Shown one piece after another: positions 1 through 5,371 of a stretch of 5,371 bases of DNA. The stretch comes from Solirubrobacteraceae bacterium (GTDB lineage: Bacteria; Actinomycetota; Thermoleophilia; Solirubrobacterales; Solirubrobacteraceae), in assembly GCA_030447005.1 (NCBI GenBank), contig JAUJME010000121.1:1-5371 (forward strand), given 5' to 3'. How positions within the stretch are numbered: position 1 is the stretch's first letter; each line of letters opens with the position of its first letter. The translations under genes were made by a program, and so were the position numbers. A model generated the notes under the pieces. It did not search any database. It was not told the DNA's origin and saw only the letters and a list, made by a program, of their open reading frames with translations.

Positions 1-1
1 G

Positions 2-685
2 CCCAACGGCCATCCGCCGGCCGGCCAGGAGACGGGTCCGCTGCCGCCCCCGCTCGCGCCGCCTCCCGCGGTGCCGGCGCCGCCGCCGCGCGCCCCCGCG
101 CCCCCCCCCGCGCCCCGCCGCCCCGCCCCCGCCTACGGCGCCGCGACCGCCGCGACCCGCTCCGGCGGCTCGCCCGCGCGCGGCCGTGCCGGAACCGGGC
201 GCTCCGGTCGCGGCCTCGCCGTGATCGCCGGCGGGATCGTGGTGGCGCTCGCCGCCCTGATCTTCCTCGCCACCCAGGTGCTCGGCGGCGAGGACCCGGC
301 GCCCCCGCCCAACGCGATGGACGCGCCGCCGCCCACCGAGGCGAACGGCAACGCCCCCGCCGGCGCGACGCAGTCGGCCGAGGCGGGCCGCCGCGGCACG
401 ACCGTCGCCGTCCTCAACGGGACGACGAGCAGCGGCCTGGCGGCCTCGATCGCCGAGAAGCTCGAGGAGGCCGGCTACCCCGAGGGCGGCAAGGTCGAGA
501 CCGGCCCGGACCAGACCCGCACCTCGACGGTCGTCTACTACGCGGAGGGCCAGCGGACGCAGGCGCGCGACGTCGCCACGCTGCTCGGCAGCGCCGACAT
601 CGCGCCCATGGACCCCGACACCCAGTCGCTGGCGGGCGCGAACGCCAAGCTGCTGGTGATCGTCGGCTCCGACAAGATCCCGTAG
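2..685 (+). CDS. Membrane-anchored LytR_C-domain protein, 5' end outside the window
   Basis: The frame is open to the left edge with no stop, and the upstream residues are already Pro-rich, so the true start probably lies before the window. A GTG at 71 is an alternative start giving 204 residues. Numbering from that GTG, residues 1-47 are Pro/Ala/Arg-rich and presumably cytoplasmic. Residues 49-71 form one hydrophobic helix preceded by Arg/Gly, which suggests N-in, C-out topology. Residues 74-108 are a Pro/Ala/Gly linker. From about 110 to the end is a LytR C-terminal-like domain (PF13399 type), with VAVLNGT at 112-118, the following helix SGLAASIAEKLEEAGY, and a final beta strand LLVIVGSD. 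In known proteins this domain occurs alone or after the LCP phosphotransferase domain that attaches glycopolymers to the wall; no LCP domain is visible here. The exact function is unknown. It is probably an extracytoplasmic wall-associated protein. Two bases separate its TAG stop from the next gene, which suggests an operon. Family call is fairly sure, role uncertain. Confidence 0.85.
   Translation, partial: PNGHPPAGQETGPLPPPLAPPPAVPAPPPRAPAPPPAPRRPAPAYGAATAATRSGGSPARGRAGTGRSGRGLAVIAGGIVVALAALIFLATQVLGGEDPAPPPNAMDAPPPTEANGNAPAGATQSAEAGRRGTTVAVLNGTTSSGLAASIAEKLEEAGYPEGGKVETGPDQTRTSTVVYYAEGQRTQARDVATLLGSADIAPMDPDTQSLAGANAKLLVIVGSDKIP
101..109 (+). repeat. C9 homopolymer within the Pro-rich coding region
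   Basis: A run of nine C lies inside a longer C/G tract (about 76-135) coding for the Pro/Ala-rich N-terminal segment of the LytR_C protein. In the reading frame used it contributes proline codons and leaves the frame open. Such runs are prone to slippage and to sequencing errors, so an indel here would move the apparent 5' end of the gene. There is no evidence that it is used for phase variation. Confidence 0.5.
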
Positions 686-687
686 CC

Positions 688-2586
688 ATGACGGTGTTCG
701 CGCGGGTGGTGTTCGCGCTGCTCGTCGCTGCCACGCTCTCGGCCTTCTTCCTCGCCCAGCGGCTCGAGAGCGCCCCTCCCTCGCTGGACGGGGCGCGGGT
801 GACGGAGTTCTTCTCGCCCAACGGCGACGGGAGGCTCGACGCCGAGACGATCTCGTTCCGGGTGAAGGAGGCCGGCGACGTGACGGTCGACGTCGTCGGC
901 GGCGACGGCGGCCGCGTCCGGCGGCTGGCCACCGCGATCGCCGCCCGGCCGTCGCGCCCCGTCGAGCTGACCTGGGACGGGCGCACGGACGAGGGCGGCC
1001 GCGCGCGCGACGGGCGCTACCGCGTCCGCGTCGCGCTGCGCCGCTCGGGCCGGTCCGTCGTCGTCCCGGCGCCCTTCGTGCTCGACACGACCCCGCCGCG
1101 CCCCGTGGTGGTGCGGGCGCGCCCGCAGGGCGGCCGAGAGGCGGGCCGCGGCCCGGCGATCGTCCTGCCGGGCCAGCCCGTCGAGCTCACGGTGCGCCGG
1201 GTCAGCCCCCTCCGGCGCACGCAGTTCGAGGTCTGGCGCACGGACGCGGGGGAGCCCGCGCGGGTCGCCGCCTTCGAGGCGCCGCGCGAGGGCTCCGGGC
1301 GCGGGACCTGGGACGGCCTGGTCGGCGGGCAGCCCGCCCCCGTCGGCACCTACCTCGTCGTGCCGACCGTCGAGGACCGCGCCGGCAACCGCGGCTCCGC
1401 GCCCGCGCAGCTGCCGCCGCAGCCCGGCGAGGTCCCCGGGCGCCCGGGGGTGACGGTGCGCCGCCTCGCCGTCCAGCCGCCGCTCGAGCCGGTCCGGGCC
1501 GGCGAGCGCGCCCGCTTCCTCGTCGACTCGCGCGGCGCGACCTACCGCTGGAACCTGCGCCGGGTCGGCGGCGCGCGGCGGATCCGCAAGGGCAGCGGCC
1601 GGCCGGGGCGGCCGCTCGACCTCCGCGCGCCCGGGGGCCGCTCGGGCGTCTACCTGCTCGAGGTCCGCAACGGCCGCCACGCGACGCGGGTGCCGTTCCT
1701 CGTCCAGTCGCCCGAGCGGGCGGAGATCCTCGCGGTGCTCCCGGCGATCAGCTGGCTCGGGTCCGACCCGGTCGACGACGACGGCGACGGCCTGCCCGAC
1801 ACCCTCGCGCTGGCGACCTCGCGCGTGCGCTTCCCGCGCCCGCTGGCCGGCGCGGACGGAAGCGGCCTGCCGGAGGGATTCGCGACGCAGACCGCGCCGC
1901 TGCTCGCCCTGCTCGACCGCGCGCGGGTCCGCTACGACGTCACCACCGACCTCGCGCTCGCCGCCTCGCGCAGCGACCCGAGCCCGACCGACCGCGAGGG
2001 GGTGCTGCTCGCCGGCCCCCACCGCTGGATCCCGCGCGCGCTCGCCGGGCGGCTGCGCCGCTACGCCGAGCGCGGCGGCCGGGTGGCGAGCTTCGGCACC
2101 GAGGCGCTGCGGCGCGGCGTGACCGTCGCCCGCCGCCGCGGCCGGCTCGAGCGCCCCACCCAGCCCACTCAGACCGACGTCTTCGGCGCGCGGCTGCGGC
2201 CGCTCCGCCGTCTGGAGGACGCTGCGCCGCTCGTGCCGCTCGAGGACGAGCCGCGGCTCGGCCTGCTCGAGGGGACCGCCGACCGGCTGGGCGCCTTCCG
2301 CGTCCTCGAGGAGTCGGTCCCGGAGCCCGGCGGCCGGTTGCGGCTGCTCGCCGGCGCCGGGCGCGATCCCGGCCCCGACGCCGGACTCGACCCCGCCACC
2401 GGGGAGCCCGAGCGGGCCGTGCCCGCGCTGACCGCCTCGCGGCTCGGGCGCGGCGTGGTCATCCGGGTCGGGCTCGCCGAGTGGGGGCCGCGCCTGGGCG
2501 AGGATGCCGGCGTGCAGCAGGTCACCCGCAACGTCGCCGACATCCTGCGGCGCGTCCGCCCCCGGCCGCGCTCCCCGCTGCGCTGA
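688..2586 (+). CDS. Membrane-anchored FlgD-like Ig protein with DMFase-beta-like C-terminal domain
   Basis: 632 residues. Residues 5-22 are a hydrophobic signal anchor without a lipobox, so the rest should be extracytoplasmic. Residues 36-137 match a FlgD-type Ig-like domain, with FSPNGDG at 42-48, WDGR at 96-99, then G-x-Y-x-V and a closing DTTPP at 133-137. Residues 138-245 look like a second such domain: TWDG around W208 and PVGTYLV remain, but the FSPNGDG entry motif is lost. Residues 255-340 look like a third beta-sandwich (YRWNLRR, SGVYLLEVRNG). Residues 345-625 resemble the C-terminal domain of the N,N-dimethylformamidase beta-subunit family, a glutamine-amidotransferase-like fold: ILAVLP at 347-352, a small-molecule-like VRYDVTTDLAL stretch, LLAGPHRW at 440-447 and RRYAERGGRVASFG at 457-470. 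DDDGDGLPD at 363-371 resembles a calcium-binding loop. No catalytic residues can be assigned, so it may be structural. The ATG lies 2 bp after the previous stop with no Shine-Dalgarno, consistent with coupled translation. The domain calls are from motif memory. Confidence 0.82.
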   Translation: MTVFARVVFALLVAATLSAFFLAQRLESAPPSLDGARVTEFFSPNGDGRLDAETISFRVKEAGDVTVDVVGGDGGRVRRLATAIAARPSRPVELTWDGRTDEGGRARDGRYRVRVALRRSGRSVVVPAPFVLDTTPPRPVVVRARPQGGREAGRGPAIVLPGQPVELTVRRVSPLRRTQFEVWRTDAGEPARVAAFEAPREGSGRGTWDGLVGGQPAPVGTYLVVPTVEDRAGNRGSAPAQLPPQPGEVPGRPGVTVRRLAVQPPLEPVRAGERARFLVDSRGATYRWNLRRVGGARRIRKGSGRPGRPLDLRAPGGRSGVYLLEVRNGRHATRVPFLVQSPERAEILAVLPAISWLGSDPVDDDGDGLPDTLALATSRVRFPRPLAGADGSGLPEGFATQTAPLLALLDRARVRYDVTTDLALAASRSDPSPTDREGVLLAGPHRWIPRALAGRLRRYAERGGRVASFGTEALRRGVTVARRRGRLERPTQPTQTDVFGARLRPLRRLEDAAPLVPLEDEPRLGLLEGTADRLGAFRVLEESVPEPGGRLRLLAGAGRDPGPDAGLDPATGEPERAVPALTASRLGRGVVIRVGLAEWGPRLGEDAGVQQVTRNVADILRRVRPRPRSPLR

Positions 2587-2588
2587 TG
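2584..2588 (+). other. TGATG stop/start overlap (translational coupling)
   Basis: The TGA stop of the Ig-domain gene and the ATG of the ligase-like gene share one base. The sequence before it (CGCTCCCCGCTGCGC) has no Shine-Dalgarno match, so the ligase start is probably reached by termination-reinitiation. This decides the start at 2586 over an upstream in-frame codon at 2481 inside the preceding gene. A second in-frame ATG at 2601 (residue 6) remains possible. Confidence 0.7.
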
Positions 2589-4118
2589 GCCGAGCTCGGC
2601 ATGATCGCCGCGGCCGCGCTGGCCGCCGGAGCGCTGCTCGCGCCCGCCGCCCGCGGCCGGGCGCTCGCGATGCTCGGCGCGCTGATCCTCACGGCGGTCC
2701 TGCTCGGCCTCGACGTCCGCGACACCCCGCAGGTCCAGCCGCTGCTCGACCGCCCGGCCGTGGCGGCCGCCGTCGCCGCCGGCGGGCTGGCCGTCGTGGC
2801 GGCGTTCGCCGTGCTCTTCGCGCGCCGGCCGCCGGTGTTCGCCGCCCTCGCCGTCGCGGCCGTTCCGTTCCGGGTGCCGGTCGAGTCCGGCGCGACGACC
2901 GCCGACCTGCTCCTCCCGCTCCACCTCGTGATCGCGGCCGGGGCGCTCGCCTGGCTCGTGCCACGCCTGCGCGAGGGCGACGCCCGCGCCGCCGCCGACG
3001 TGCCGAGGGCCACCGGCCCGCTCGAGCAGCTGCTCGCCGCCGCGGTCGTCCTCTACGCGCTTCAGGCCGTCTACGCCTCCGACGGCTCGAAGGCGCTCGA
3101 GCGGGTCGTCTTCTTCCTCGTCCCGTTCCTGCTGCTCTTCGCGCTCCTGCGCGAGCTCGAGTGGACCCCGCGGCTCGCCGGGACCTGTCTCGGGGTGCTC
3201 GCCGGCCTCGCGCTCGTCTTCACGGGGGTCGGCTTCTGGGAGTTCTCGCAGCGCACGCTGCTGCTCAGCCCGGAGGCGGCCGCCGGCGACGGGTTCGGCG
3301 AGTCCTTCCGAATCAGGTCGGTGTTCTTCGACCCCGACCTCTTCGGCCGCTTCCTCGCGCTGGCGATGCTCGGCCTGGCCGCCGTGCTGCTGTGGCGGCG
3401 GGAGTCGCGGGCGGTGGCGGGGGCGGCGGCAGGGGTCGCGCTGCTGTGGGCAGGGCTCGTGCTGACGCTCTCGCGGTCGAGCCTCGCGGCGCTCCTCGCC
3501 GGGCTGGTGGTGCTGGCGGCGCTGCGCTGGGCGCCCTGGCGCACCCTCGCGGCAGCGGGGGCGGCGATCGCCGTGGCGGCCGGCCTCGCGCTCGCCTCCC
3601 CCGGCGCGCTGCCCCTCGACCTGACCGGGCGTCTCGCGTTGCTGCGCGGCGGCGCCGAGCTCGCCGCCGAGCGCCCGGTGCTCGGCCACGGCTCCGGCTC
3701 GTTCTCCCCCGAGTACCGCCGGCGGGAGGCGGCGTCGAGCGAGCGCGCGGCCGCGGCGGCGCGCACCACGCCGGTCACCGTCGCCGCCGAGCAGGGGATC
3801 GTCGGGCTGGGCCTCTACCTCGCGCTGCTCGCCGCGGCGCTCGGACGGCTGCTCCGCGGAGCGCGCCGCTCCGCCGCGCGGGCGGCGGTGGCCGCGGGCT
3901 TCGTCGCCCTGGTGGTCCACACCTGGCTCCACGCCGCCTTCCTCGAGGACCCACTGACCTGGGTGCTCCTGGGGGCGGGCGCCGCGCTCGCGCGCGGGGC
4001 GGGCCGCGGCGGTGCTTCGCCGGCTACGCCTCCCGGACGGGAGGAGGAAGGCGCTCGGAGCCCAGCCGGCCCGACTCGACGCCCAGCGCCTCCATCCGCT
4101 CGAACAGCGGCCGGTTGA
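2586..4118 (+). CDS. O-antigen ligase/polymerase-like polytopic membrane protein (Wzy_C type)
   Basis: 510 residues, very hydrophobic, with a dozen or more likely membrane helices (for example 24-43, 58-79, 106-125, 172-189, 197-218, 252-270, 276-295, 319-338, 403-423, 432-450). Family marks are FRIRSVFFDPDLFGRFLA at 241-258, the LTLSRSSLAAL signature at 293-303 opening the Wzy_C region, and a large outer loop with PVLGHGSGSF at 364-373. AAEQGIVGLGLY follows at 400-411, and the last hydrophobic segments contain HTWLHAAFLEDPLTWVLLG at 445-463. Members join or polymerise lipid-linked glycans on the outer face of the membrane. Ligase and polymerase cannot be told apart from sequence, and the acceptor is unknown. 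Position 393 is Arg in ARTTPVTVAAEQG, where I recall His in related proteins. Residues from about 470 are a Pro/Arg/Gly-rich tail coded by DNA that is also the end of the minus-strand gene, so it may not be native. Third member of the apparent envelope operon. Confidence 0.88.
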   Translation: MAELGMIAAAALAAGALLAPAARGRALAMLGALILTAVLLGLDVRDTPQVQPLLDRPAVAAAVAAGGLAVVAAFAVLFARRPPVFAALAVAAVPFRVPVESGATTADLLLPLHLVIAAGALAWLVPRLREGDARAAADVPRATGPLEQLLAAAVVLYALQAVYASDGSKALERVVFFLVPFLLLFALLRELEWTPRLAGTCLGVLAGLALVFTGVGFWEFSQRTLLLSPEAAAGDGFGESFRIRSVFFDPDLFGRFLALAMLGLAAVLLWRRESRAVAGAAAGVALLWAGLVLTLSRSSLAALLAGLVVLAALRWAPWRTLAAAGAAIAVAAGLALASPGALPLDLTGRLALLRGGAELAAERPVLGHGSGSFSPEYRRREAASSERAAAAARTTPVTVAAEQGIVGLGLYLALLAAALGRLLRGARRSAARAAVAAGFVALVVHTWLHAAFLEDPLTWVLLGAGAALARGAGRGGASPATPPGREEEGARSPAGPTRRPAPPSARTAAG

Positions 4119-4608
4119 CCGCGCGGGCGGGCTGCTCGCCGCCGGGCGCGTGGGAGGCCGCGAACGTCAGGTCGGAGCGCTGCTCGGCGCGATCGTGGAG
4201 GTCGCCGAGCCGGGCGCGGGCACGCGCGCCGGCGTCGCCCTCGTGGCGGCCGGAGTGCCAGTACCAGAGCTCGGTGTCCGCGGCGCGGTCGAGCAGCGCC
4301 TCGGCGAGCGGGAGCTGGAACGGGTGGAAGATGGTCACCGCGCGCGGGCGGCCAGGGAGCGCCCGCAGCAGCCGGCCGGCCTGCGCGGCGGCGAGCCCGG
4401 CGGTCAGCGGCCGGGGCAGCCGGCCGACGGCTCCATAGGAGAGCGGGGCCGGGTCGACGGCGATGACGCCGGGCGCCTCGAGCAGGTCCTCGGCGTGCTC
4501 GCGCAGCTCGAAGGCCTCGAGCCGGCGCGGCAGGAGCAGGACGACGAGCGGGTCCTCCTGCGGGCCGGCCGGCCGGCGGTTCATCCCCGGTCGTCCGCCG
4601 AGCCGCAT
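4024..4608 (-). CDS. Truncated GT-B-like glycosyltransferase, N-terminal half only
   Basis: 194 residues. From about residue 19 it reads like the N-terminal Rossmann half of GT-B (GT4-like) glycosyltransferases of high-GC actinobacteria: DPLVVLLLPRR at 19-29, EAPGVIAVDP at 44-53, IFHPFQLPLAEALL at 93-106, ELWYW at 113-117, then RLGDLHDRAEQRSDLTFAAS at 133-152. In full enzymes of roughly 350-400 residues this last motif leads into a second domain that binds the nucleotide sugar. Here the protein ends about 40 residues later with a charged, unrecognisable tail, so the donor-binding half is missing. It could be a remnant, a stand-alone subunit or a frameshifted gene. I tried the other two frames near the break and saw no clear continuation. 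The ATG at 4608 is favoured because a TAGCGT element sits 7 nt upstream; ATG at 4584 is the alternative. It overlaps the ligase gene by 95 bp, tail to tail. Assignment rests on remembered motif patterns. Confidence 0.62.
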   Translation of the reverse strand: MRLGGRPGMNRRPAGPQEDPLVVLLLPRRLEAFELREHAEDLLEAPGVIAVDPAPLSYGAVGRLPRPLTAGLAAAQAGRLLRALPGRPRAVTIFHPFQLPLAEALLDRAADTELWYWHSGRHEGDAGARARARLGDLHDRAEQRSDLTFAASHAPGGEQPARAVNRPLFERMEALGVESGRLGSERLPPPVREA

Positions 4609-4615
4609 CGCGTTG

Positions 4616-4625
4616 ACGCTAGCGT
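4616..4625. promoter_or_regulatory. Palindromic bidirectional -10 element (ACGCTAGCGT)
   Basis: The 26-bp gap between two divergent ATGs contains the perfect palindrome ACGCTAGCGT. Each strand therefore reads TAGCGT, which fits the TAnnnT core of a housekeeping-sigma -10 box. It ends 9 nt before the ATG at 4635 on the plus strand and 7 nt before the ATG at 4608 on the minus strand. With transcription starting 6-9 nt past the box, both messages would be leaderless or nearly so, which fits the absence of Shine-Dalgarno sequences. No convincing -35 is seen at 17-18 nt spacing on either strand. A dimeric repressor operator is an alternative or additional reading. Confidence 0.55.
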
Positions 4626-4634
4626 GGCGCCGGC

Positions 4635-5282
4635 ATGGACGGCCTCGAGCTCCTGACCCACGTCACCCGGCCCGCCGCCGCCGGCGAGCCGGCCGGCGCG
4701 CTGGTCCTGATGCACGGCCGCGGGACGAGCGAGCGCGACCTCTTCGGGCTGCTCGACGTGCTCGACCCTGAGCGCCGCCTGGCGGGCGCCTGCCCGCGCG
4801 GCCCGCTCACCCTCCCGCCCGGCGGCTTTCACTGGTACGTCGTGCCGCGCGTCGGCTTCCCGGACCCCGCCACGTTCGACGACACCTTCCTCAAGCTCGA
4901 CGGCTGGCTCGCCGCCCTCGCGCTGGAAACGGGGATCCCGCCCGAGCGCACGATCCTCGGCGGCTTCTCGCAGGGCGCCGTGATGGCCTGGGCGCTCGGC
5001 GCGCGCGCCGGCCGCCCGCGCCCGGCCGGGATCCTCGCGCTCAGCGGCTTCATCCCGGCGGTGCCCGGCTTCGAGGTCTCGGAGGCGAACCTCCGCGGGC
5101 TGCCGGTGGCGATCGCCCACGGCTCGCAGGACCCGATCATCGGCGTGCAGTTCGGCCGCGACGCGCGCGAGCGGGCGACCGCGGCGGGGGCCGACGTGCT
5201 CTACCTCGAGAGCGCCGTCCCCCACACGATCGACCCGCGCGCGGTGCCCCAGCTCGTCGACTGGGTCTCCGCGCGCCCCTAG
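4635..5282 (+). CDS. Phospholipase/carboxylesterase family alpha/beta hydrolase
   Basis: 215 residues, the usual length for the Abhydrolase_2 family (PF02230), and complete. It has the oxyanion-region motif LVLMHGRG at 23-30, the nucleophile elbow GGFSQGAV with Ser112, the acid Asp166 in AHGSQDPII, and His197 in VPHTID, so the triad is intact. No signal peptide or membrane segment is seen, so it should be cytoplasmic. Members hydrolyse ester bonds of small acyl esters or lysophospholipids; the physiological substrate cannot be read from sequence. HWYVVPR and PDPATFDDTF around 66-85 belong to the loop region expected between the early strands and the nucleophile, and may shape the substrate pocket. 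The ATG at 4635 has no Shine-Dalgarno but lies 9 nt after a TAGCGT -10 box, suggesting leaderless expression. It is transcribed divergently from the truncated glycosyltransferase gene and ends tail to tail with the next minus-strand frame. No functional link to the envelope genes is evident. Confidence 0.93.
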   Translation: MDGLELLTHVTRPAAAGEPAGALVLMHGRGTSERDLFGLLDVLDPERRLAGACPRGPLTLPPGGFHWYVVPRVGFPDPATFDDTFLKLDGWLAALALETGIPPERTILGGFSQGAVMAWALGARAGRPRPAGILALSGFIPAVPGFEVSEANLRGLPVAIAHGSQDPIIGVQFGRDARERATAAGADVLYLESAVPHTIDPRAVPQLVDWVSARP

Positions 5283-5371
5283 ACGGCGGCCTCGGGCCCC
5301 CTGTCGCGGTAGCGCTCGCGGAACGCGCGGATCGCGTCGAACGCCGCGTCGGTGAAGCGCCGGCAGCGCAT
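5279..5371 (-). CDS. C-terminal end of an unidentified protein, running off the window
   Basis: An open minus-strand frame of 30 residues plus a TAG stop reaches the right edge. Its last codons form an amphipathic helix-like stretch (FTDAAFDAIRAFRERYRDRG), then a short polar end, plausible as the C-terminus of a real protein. The window happens to end on CAT, an ATG on this strand, but a 30-residue gene starting exactly there is less likely than a longer gene continuing outside. Its stop overlaps the hydrolase stop by 4 bp, typical of tight packing. I do not recognise the family. No terminator is visible between the two genes. Confidence 0.45.
   Translation of the reverse strand: MRCRRFTDAAFDAIRAFRERYRDRGPEAAV

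Noticed and set aside
538..2022. Long minus-strand open frame (494 codons) opposite the Ig-domain gene
   Set aside because: The product is Arg/Ala/Gly-rich without domains or hydrophobic segments. It is explained by the scarcity of stop codons opposite very GC-rich coding DNA.
3851..3862. 12-bp perfect palindrome GCTCCGCGGAGC
   Set aside because: It lies inside ligase coding sequence between membrane helices and encodes ordinary residues; with all-G/C-biased DNA it is probably chance.
2169..3932. Long minus-strand open frame (587 codons) opposite the Ig-domain and ligase genes
   Set aside because: The composition is dominated by Arg, Glu, Gly and Gln, and it spans two well-supported genes in antisense. 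It has no recognisable motif, so I take it as a shadow.
4029..4044. Inverted repeat CCTCCCG-GA-CGGGAGG as a bidirectional terminator
   Set aside because: The stem is short, has no T-tract on either side, and lies before the stop of both converging genes. Such hairpins are expected by chance in this base composition.
2504..4438. Long plus-strand open frame (644 codons) in another frame over the ligase gene
   Set aside because: The product is Arg/Ala/Pro-rich and low complexity. The overlapping frame has membrane helices and O-antigen-ligase motifs, so that one is the gene.
4562..4579. GGCC/CCGG tandem repeat as a regulatory or mobile-element end
   Set aside because: It lies in coding sequence for Arg/Pro/Ala-rich residues near the glycosyltransferase N-terminus. 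No matching copy or flanking duplication is seen, and similar runs occur elsewhere, for example near position 17.
4613..4618. TTGACG as a -35 box
   Set aside because: It directly abuts and overlaps the TAGCGT element instead of lying 16-18 nt upstream, so it cannot serve as the -35 for that box.
4012..4656. Plus-strand open frame opposite the truncated glycosyltransferase
   Set aside because: It has no recognisable motifs, whereas the minus-strand frame gives a plausible alpha/beta pattern and glycosyltransferase-like motifs. Some doubt remains because the minus-strand gene itself is truncated.
4581..5225. Minus-strand open frame opposite the hydrolase
   Set aside because: The plus-strand product has an intact catalytic triad and family-typical length; the antisense product is Arg/Glu/Ala-rich without motifs.

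Overview
The window is extremely GC-rich, with G or C at most third codon positions. It is densely packed: genes overlap or sit a few bases apart, and Shine-Dalgarno sequences are scarce. Together with a LytR C-terminal domain protein and a DPxxxGR-type O-antigen-ligase-like protein, this points to a high-GC actinobacterium. Thermoleophilia/Solirubrobacterales is my best guess from protein flavour, but nothing here proves the lineage.

Left part (1-4118, plus strand): three genes abut or overlap and look like one operon for the cell envelope. The first is a 5'-truncated, single-pass membrane protein ending in a LytR_C domain (2-685). Two bases later comes a membrane-anchored extracytoplasmic protein with FlgD-like Ig domains and a C-terminal domain resembling the N,N-dimethylformamidase beta-subunit C-terminal fold (688-2586). 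A TGATG stop/start overlap then leads into a polytopic O-antigen ligase/polymerase-like protein (2586-4118). The set suggests assembly or attachment of a surface glycopolymer. That role is inferred from the families and the linkage, not shown directly.

Middle (4024-4608, minus strand): a 194-residue protein resembles only the N-terminal half of a GT-B glycosyltransferase. It converges on the ligase gene and overlaps it by 95 bp. Both 3' ends look abnormal at this junction.

Right part: a 26-bp divergent intergenic region (4609-4634) holds a perfect 10-bp palindrome, ACGCTAGCGT. It places a TAnnnT-type -10 element 7 nt from one ATG and 9 nt from the other, as expected for a bidirectional leaderless promoter. 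The plus-strand gene (4635-5282) encodes a complete small alpha/beta hydrolase of the phospholipase/carboxylesterase family with an intact Ser-Asp-His triad. Its stop codon shares a CTAG with the stop of a minus-strand reading frame that runs off the window (5279-5371).

I see no tRNA, rRNA, CRISPR, insertion sequence or attachment site, and no gene-free stretch over 300 bases. I did not find a convincing new multi-gene system. The most notable items are the symmetric promoter, the damaged-looking convergent junction, and the unusual domain architecture of the second gene.
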